Shown: one piece after another, positions 24,649 through 27,150 of the stretch
Layout of the letters: every line of letters begins with the position of its first letter
How positions within the stretch are numbered: the stretch's first letter is position 1
Assembly: GCA_014379815.1 (NCBI GenBank)
Contig: JACMLA010000485.1
Coordinates: forward strand, 1-27,150
Origin: Bryobacteraceae bacterium
GTDB lineage: Bacteria > Acidobacteriota > Terriglobia > Bryobacterales > Bryobacteraceae
Length of the DNA: 27,150 nucleotides
Direction: 5' to 3'
The notes under the pieces: model-generated
What the model saw: only the letters and a program-made list of their open reading frames with translations
Told to the model about the DNA's origin: nothing
Database searches by the model: none
Made by a program: the position numbers and the translations under genes

Positions 24649-24936
24649 TCAGGCGACGCGCGACATCTCGCACAGGCAGCAGTCACTACATCGGAAGCAA
24701 CGGGGACAGCGGTGATTTGCGCAAGCGTCCTTGGTGCACGAAACGCAGATGTCGGTAGACGGCTCGTTGCAGATACTACACCGCCACGGGCTTACCGCTG
24801 CTTCGGGAACTATTACTTCAGGGACTGAGGCTTCTTCAGTTGCGGCTTCAATGTCGTGGGAGGAATCAACTTCTCCGGCCTGGTCCTCGTCCTCTCCGTC
24901 TGGGCTGACGACTGTTTCGTCAGGTTCGCTCTGCAT
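24649..24936 (-). CDS. cysteine-rich zinc-binding-like protein
   Basis: A 95-residue protein I do not recognise. The first half is very acidic (MQSEPDETVVSPDGEDEDQA), the second half is packed with cysteines: CSIC, seven residues, CVSC, four, C, four, C, then CPRC, FRC, SDCCLC; eleven Cys and one His in about 40 residues. The spacing suggests two zinc sites of cross-brace type (B-box/ZZ-like) rather than an iron-sulfur ferredoxin. The ATG at 24936 has a perfect GGAGG seven bases upstream, which fixes the start and sits inside the preceding gene; the two frames overlap by 124 bases. No signal peptide, so it is cytoplasmic. Confidence 0.62.
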   Translation of the reverse strand: MQSEPDETVVSPDGEDEDQAGEVDSSHDIEAATEEASVPEVIVPEAAVSPWRCSICNEPSTDICVSCTKDACANHRCPRCFRCSDCCLCEMSRVA

Positions 24937-25439
24937 CGCTGGGCCTCCTCGTTTGCAATCTGAAACTCCTGTTCCCGGAGTTCCGCAATGTCGCGAATGT
25001 GCTGTCTTAGCCGGTCCCAATGGATTGCATTCCGGGAGAAGGCTCTGCTGATCATGTCGGCCAGGTCAGGGCTCTGGTACTTGCGGATCCCGTCCCGCAG
25101 CGATTTCACCAGCAGATCCATACGCTCAATCTGAAAGTACGCTTCGAGGGCTGCCTGAAGATTCTCAGGTTTGCGGGAAAGCTCACTGGCAGCAATTGTC
25201 AGTGCTCGCATGCTGGCTTGGGCCGACCGCAACTGGCCCACATACGCTTCCGGAGCCGCGTTCTCTTCCCAGATTTTCGGATCAGCTTTCTGAACGACAG
25301 CTTCCAGTTCGCGAACGCTAACAGCCAGGGCCGCCATTTGCTGCTTCACATCCCAGTCCGCAGTAACACCCGTTTCGCTGGATTGTGAGTTCCCGTGCAA
25401 AGCGACCAACAGTGTAAGCACGATCAGCCGGGACACCAC
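24813..25439 (-). CDS. exported helical hypothetical protein
   Basis: A 208-residue protein following the FecR gene after 22 bases. The GTG at 25439 (or the GTG at 25436) gives a signal peptide VVSRLIVLTLLVALHGNSQS; the longer open frame runs back into FecR and is unlikely. The mature part is helical with possible coiled coil (SVRELEAVVQKADPKIWEEN, then ELREQEFQIANEEAQRCRAN) and a Lys/Pro-rich tail (KLIPPTTLKPQLKKPQSLK). No catalytic motif. Its last 124 bases overlap the Cys-rich gene in another frame. I do not know its role; it is probably a partner of the FecR-domain protein. Confidence 0.68.
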   Translation of the reverse strand: MVSRLIVLTLLVALHGNSQSSETGVTADWDVKQQMAALAVSVRELEAVVQKADPKIWEENAAPEAYVGQLRSAQASMRALTIAASELSRKPENLQAALEAYFQIERMDLLVKSLRDGIRKYQSPDLADMISRAFSRNAIHWDRLRQHIRDIAELREQEFQIANEEAQRCRANLTKQSSAQTERTRTRPEKLIPPTTLKPQLKKPQSLK

Positions 25440-25461
25440 CTCAGTTTCGCACGCGATCCGC

Positions 25462-26283
25462 TTACAGCCCGGGAGGAGGAGGAGGGGGCGGTGGTGGCGG
25501 GGGTGGAGTCTTATTAGAGTCGGTATCACCGGGAAGAGGTTGACCACCTCCAGTCCCGGGTCCGGGGACACCAGTCGGGGATCCTGCAGATGGCCGGAAG
25601 ATGATGCGATACAGAGCTTCCTGCGCCGCTTTCAACGTATGCTGAACGACTGCGTCCCGGTTAACACTGGCCTGCGCAAGGGGCTGGTCGCGATACACTC
25701 GCACTGACTCTCCTGTCCCCAGGCGTTTCGGCTCTTTGTTGGGCAGCAGGGCGTGCTGTACGTCGACCGTACCTTCGTCCACCGAGACCAGTGTCACGTC
25801 TTCGTCTTCCACCGAGACGTCGAATGTCGTTCCCCGCACGGAGATGACAGCGGTGGGCGTCTTGATCTTGTTGCTATTTGGCTGACCGCCCAGTTTCTCG
25901 ATGTGTACCTTGACCCGTCCGAGCCAGATATCAAGAAGGTCTTTCCAGTTTGCCGGATTTGCGCGGAAGGTAACGCGGGAATTTGGATAGATCTCAAAGG
26001 TGCTGCCGTCCGAGACCTGGAGGACAGCAAACCCGTCGGCTCCGGTAAGGATGATCTGACGCACCTGCACCGTACTTCCAACCTGCAAGGCCCATGGTCC
26101 GGAGTCTTTCAGGACAGAGACCTGGCCGGTGAGCTGGACGACCTGAGCAGCGCCCGAAGTGCCGAAAGCTGTTCCTGTCGTTTGGCCTGACAGAGTGGGC
26201 AGATACAGAGCCCAAATGCATACGGCAAAAGGAGCCGCGAGGGAGAGCCAGCCTGCGACTGAGTGCCGGATGAGATGCATCAC
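25462..26283 (-). CDS. FecR-domain exported protein with polyproline tail
   Basis: A 273-residue protein with an N-terminal membrane anchor or signal (about 10-33), a FecR domain (about 48-150: VVQLTGQVSVLKDSGPWALQ, TGADGFAVLQVSDGSTFEIY, KIKTPTAVISVRGTTFDVSV) and a long tail ending in twelve consecutive prolines before GL. FecR proteins classically pass signals from TonB receptors to sigma factors, but stand-alone FecR/DUF4880-less proteins like this are often surface or sensory proteins. No sigma factor or TonB gene is nearby, so iron signalling cannot be assumed. Start is GTG 26283 or ATG 26280; GGAGG lies six to nine bases upstream. It heads a small (-) operon. Confidence 0.85.
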   Translation of the reverse strand: MMHLIRHSVAGWLSLAAPFAVCIWALYLPTLSGQTTGTAFGTSGAAQVVQLTGQVSVLKDSGPWALQVGSTVQVRQIILTGADGFAVLQVSDGSTFEIYPNSRVTFRANPANWKDLLDIWLGRVKVHIEKLGGQPNSNKIKTPTAVISVRGTTFDVSVEDEDVTLVSVDEGTVDVQHALLPNKEPKRLGTGESVRVYRDQPLAQASVNRDAVVQHTLKAAQEALYRIIFRPSAGSPTGVPGPGTGGGQPLPGDTDSNKTPPPPPPPPPPPPGL

Positions 26284-26285
26284 GC

Positions 26286-26301
26286 TAGACCTCCAAGTCT
26301 A
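26286..26301 (-). promoter_or_regulatory. ribosome site in a small hairpin, FecR-domain gene
   Basis: On the minus strand TAGAC and GTCTA (five-base perfect arms) flank TTGGAG, so most of the GGAGG ribosome site falls in the loop. The stem is short and may not be stable; it could modulate translation. Confidence 0.3.
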
Positions 26302-26401
26302 ACATCAAAATTGCAGTGCAAACCGCAGCCCGACGTGGTTTGGGACCGTACCTGACGGAAAGAAAAGGATTTGGCTCCCCGACCAAACGGGGGGTGCAGA
26401 G

Positions 26402-26407
26402 TACAAT
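26402..26407 (+). promoter_or_regulatory. -10-like box for the beta-propeller gene
   Basis: TACAAT (5 of 6 to consensus), 11 bases before a GTG at 26419 and 35 before the ATG at 26443. No matching -35 was found. Confidence 0.35.
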
Positions 26408-26442
26408 GGACTCGTCTCGTGTGTCGTAACGCCACATATTTA

Positions 26443-27150
26443 ATGAGCGTCGCTTCGCTGTTTTTAGCGACAGCCATTGGGCAAACTCAGCCTTTTGACT
26501 GGCGCCGCATCGGTACGGTGACGGTCTCGAGCGGTCTGGCGTCTCCCGCCGGCGGATCGGTGGAGAGGGTTTGGTTCGGACCTTCCGGGACGATTCTCTA
26601 TGCCCGCACTGCGGGCGGAGTTTGGCAGACTGCCGATTTTGAGAAGTGGACTGTGGCCCCTGCCGACGTTCAACCTGCTGGCGACACGTCCAATGTCAGT
26701 GCTTCGTCAAGTCAAACAGGACGTCTTTTCCGGGGAGACTCATTCGCCTGGAGGTCGGACGACGCAGGTCGGAGCTGGGCGAATCTGACCGAGTTCAACG
26801 GGCGCTCAATCCTCGGGGGAGAACTAGTCGATATTGCTGTCTCACCGGCGAATCCGGATGAGGTCGTGGTCGCGGGTGCGAACGGAGTCTGGCGATCGGT
26901 AGACGCTGGAAACAGTTGGTCCGGCTTGAACGAGAACCTGCCGAACCTTCCAGTGGAGCGAATTCTGGAAGTGCCGCAAAGCAGTGATCCATCGGCAAGG
27001 GTCCTGCTGGGGAAGGTCGGAGAGGCACTCTGGTCCCCCGGAGAACGCGGCGGATGGCGGCTTGCCAAAGACAGCGTCATGCAGCGGGAAGCCCTGCTGA
27101 AGATGGCGGTTCCGGTTCCGAACGTGACAGCAGTTGTGCGCTCGGGAGAA
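26443..27150 (+). CDS. exported Asp-box (BNR/sortilin-like) beta-propeller protein, 3' partial
   Basis: An open frame of 236 codons that runs off the right edge without a stop. The N-terminus is a signal peptide (SVASLFLATAIGQTQ). The mature part shows blade repeats with Asp-box motifs, SDDAGRSWANL (about 108) and SVDAGNSWSGL (about 152), and a blade-start line ELVDIAVSPANPDEVVVAG, as in BNR/sialidase or VPS10-like propellers and photosystem assembly factor Ycf48. A GTG at 26419 in the same frame would add CRNATYLM and the positive charge that signal peptides usually have, so it may be the true start; neither has a Shine-Dalgarno. It is divergent from the FecR gene. The rest of the protein and its function are outside the window. 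Confidence 0.78.
   Translation, partial: MSVASLFLATAIGQTQPFDWRRIGTVTVSSGLASPAGGSVERVWFGPSGTILYARTAGGVWQTADFEKWTVAPADVQPAGDTSNVSASSSQTGRLFRGDSFAWRSDDAGRSWANLTEFNGRSILGGELVDIAVSPANPDEVVVAGANGVWRSVDAGNSWSGLNENLPNLPVERILEVPQSSDPSARVLLGKVGEALWSPGERGGWRLAKDSVMQREALLKMAVPVPNVTAVVRSGE

Noticed and set aside
1..27150. tRNA, rRNA, CRISPR array, integrase or insertion-sequence ends
   Set aside because: No gap is long enough for most of these, and no repeat-spacer pattern, transposase motif or terminal inverted repeats were seen by eye.

Overview
The window (about 27 kb, moderately GC-rich, very tightly packed) looks like the chromosome of a soil-type Acidobacteriota bacterium, probably near Solibacter/Bryobacter. 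This is inferred from the mix of genes: MacB-like permease, many exported TPR and beta-propeller proteins, TAT-exported lactonase and sugar isomerase, an exported prolidase-like amidohydrolase, FecR, and a kinase/FHA/cell-wall cluster. No 16S gene or other decisive marker is present. There are no tRNAs, rRNAs, CRISPR arrays or intact insertion sequences.

Layout. 1-1183: 3' part of a MacB/FtsX-type permease. 1208-1555 (-): small basic hypothetical protein preceded by a terminator-like hairpin. 1768-3999: exported TPR protein ending in a CPHC redoxin domain. 4000-4500 (-): broken terC remnant (two frameshifts, C-terminal half gone), then about 350 bases with no recognisable gene. 4846-7463: two tandem CNNM/CBS/CorC membrane proteins. 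7476-10621 (-): cmk-lysC-EamA exporter, with cmk and lysC overlapping by ATGA. 10677-11045: small exported TPR protein. 11051-12301 (-) and 12335-13459 (+): divergent exported amidohydrolase and TAT lactonase.

13456-21818 (-) is the centre of the window: a probable six-gene operon made of FHA protein, 36-residue single-span membrane protein (newly called here), PP2C phosphatase fused through a membrane helix to an extracellular beta-helix, transmembrane Ser/Thr kinase with a TPR-like outer region, RodA and class B penicillin-binding protein fused in one 1054-residue polypeptide, and a second DUF3662-like FHA protein. Gene content and partial order match the actinobacterial fhaA-fhaB-pstP-rodA-pbpA-pknA-pknB locus, which couples phospho-signalling to peptidoglycan elongation. 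The sensory parts differ: no PASTA repeats, a beta-helix on the phosphatase, and a tiny membrane protein where FhaB would lie. A perfect 10-8-10 palindrome fills the gap to the divergent POTRA/HEAT-repeat exported protein (21848-22903).

22905-27150: exported glycerophosphodiester phosphodiesterase (-), exported sugar isomerase-like protein (+), then a (-) group of FecR protein, exported helical protein and an 11-cysteine zinc-binding-like protein whose frame overlaps its neighbour by 124 bases. A divergent Asp-box beta-propeller gene runs off the right end.

Several starts lack a Shine-Dalgarno but have a -10-like TANNNT hexamer 6-9 bases before the start codon, suggesting leaderless transcripts. 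Convergent genes end 2-24 bases apart or overlap, leaving little room for terminators.
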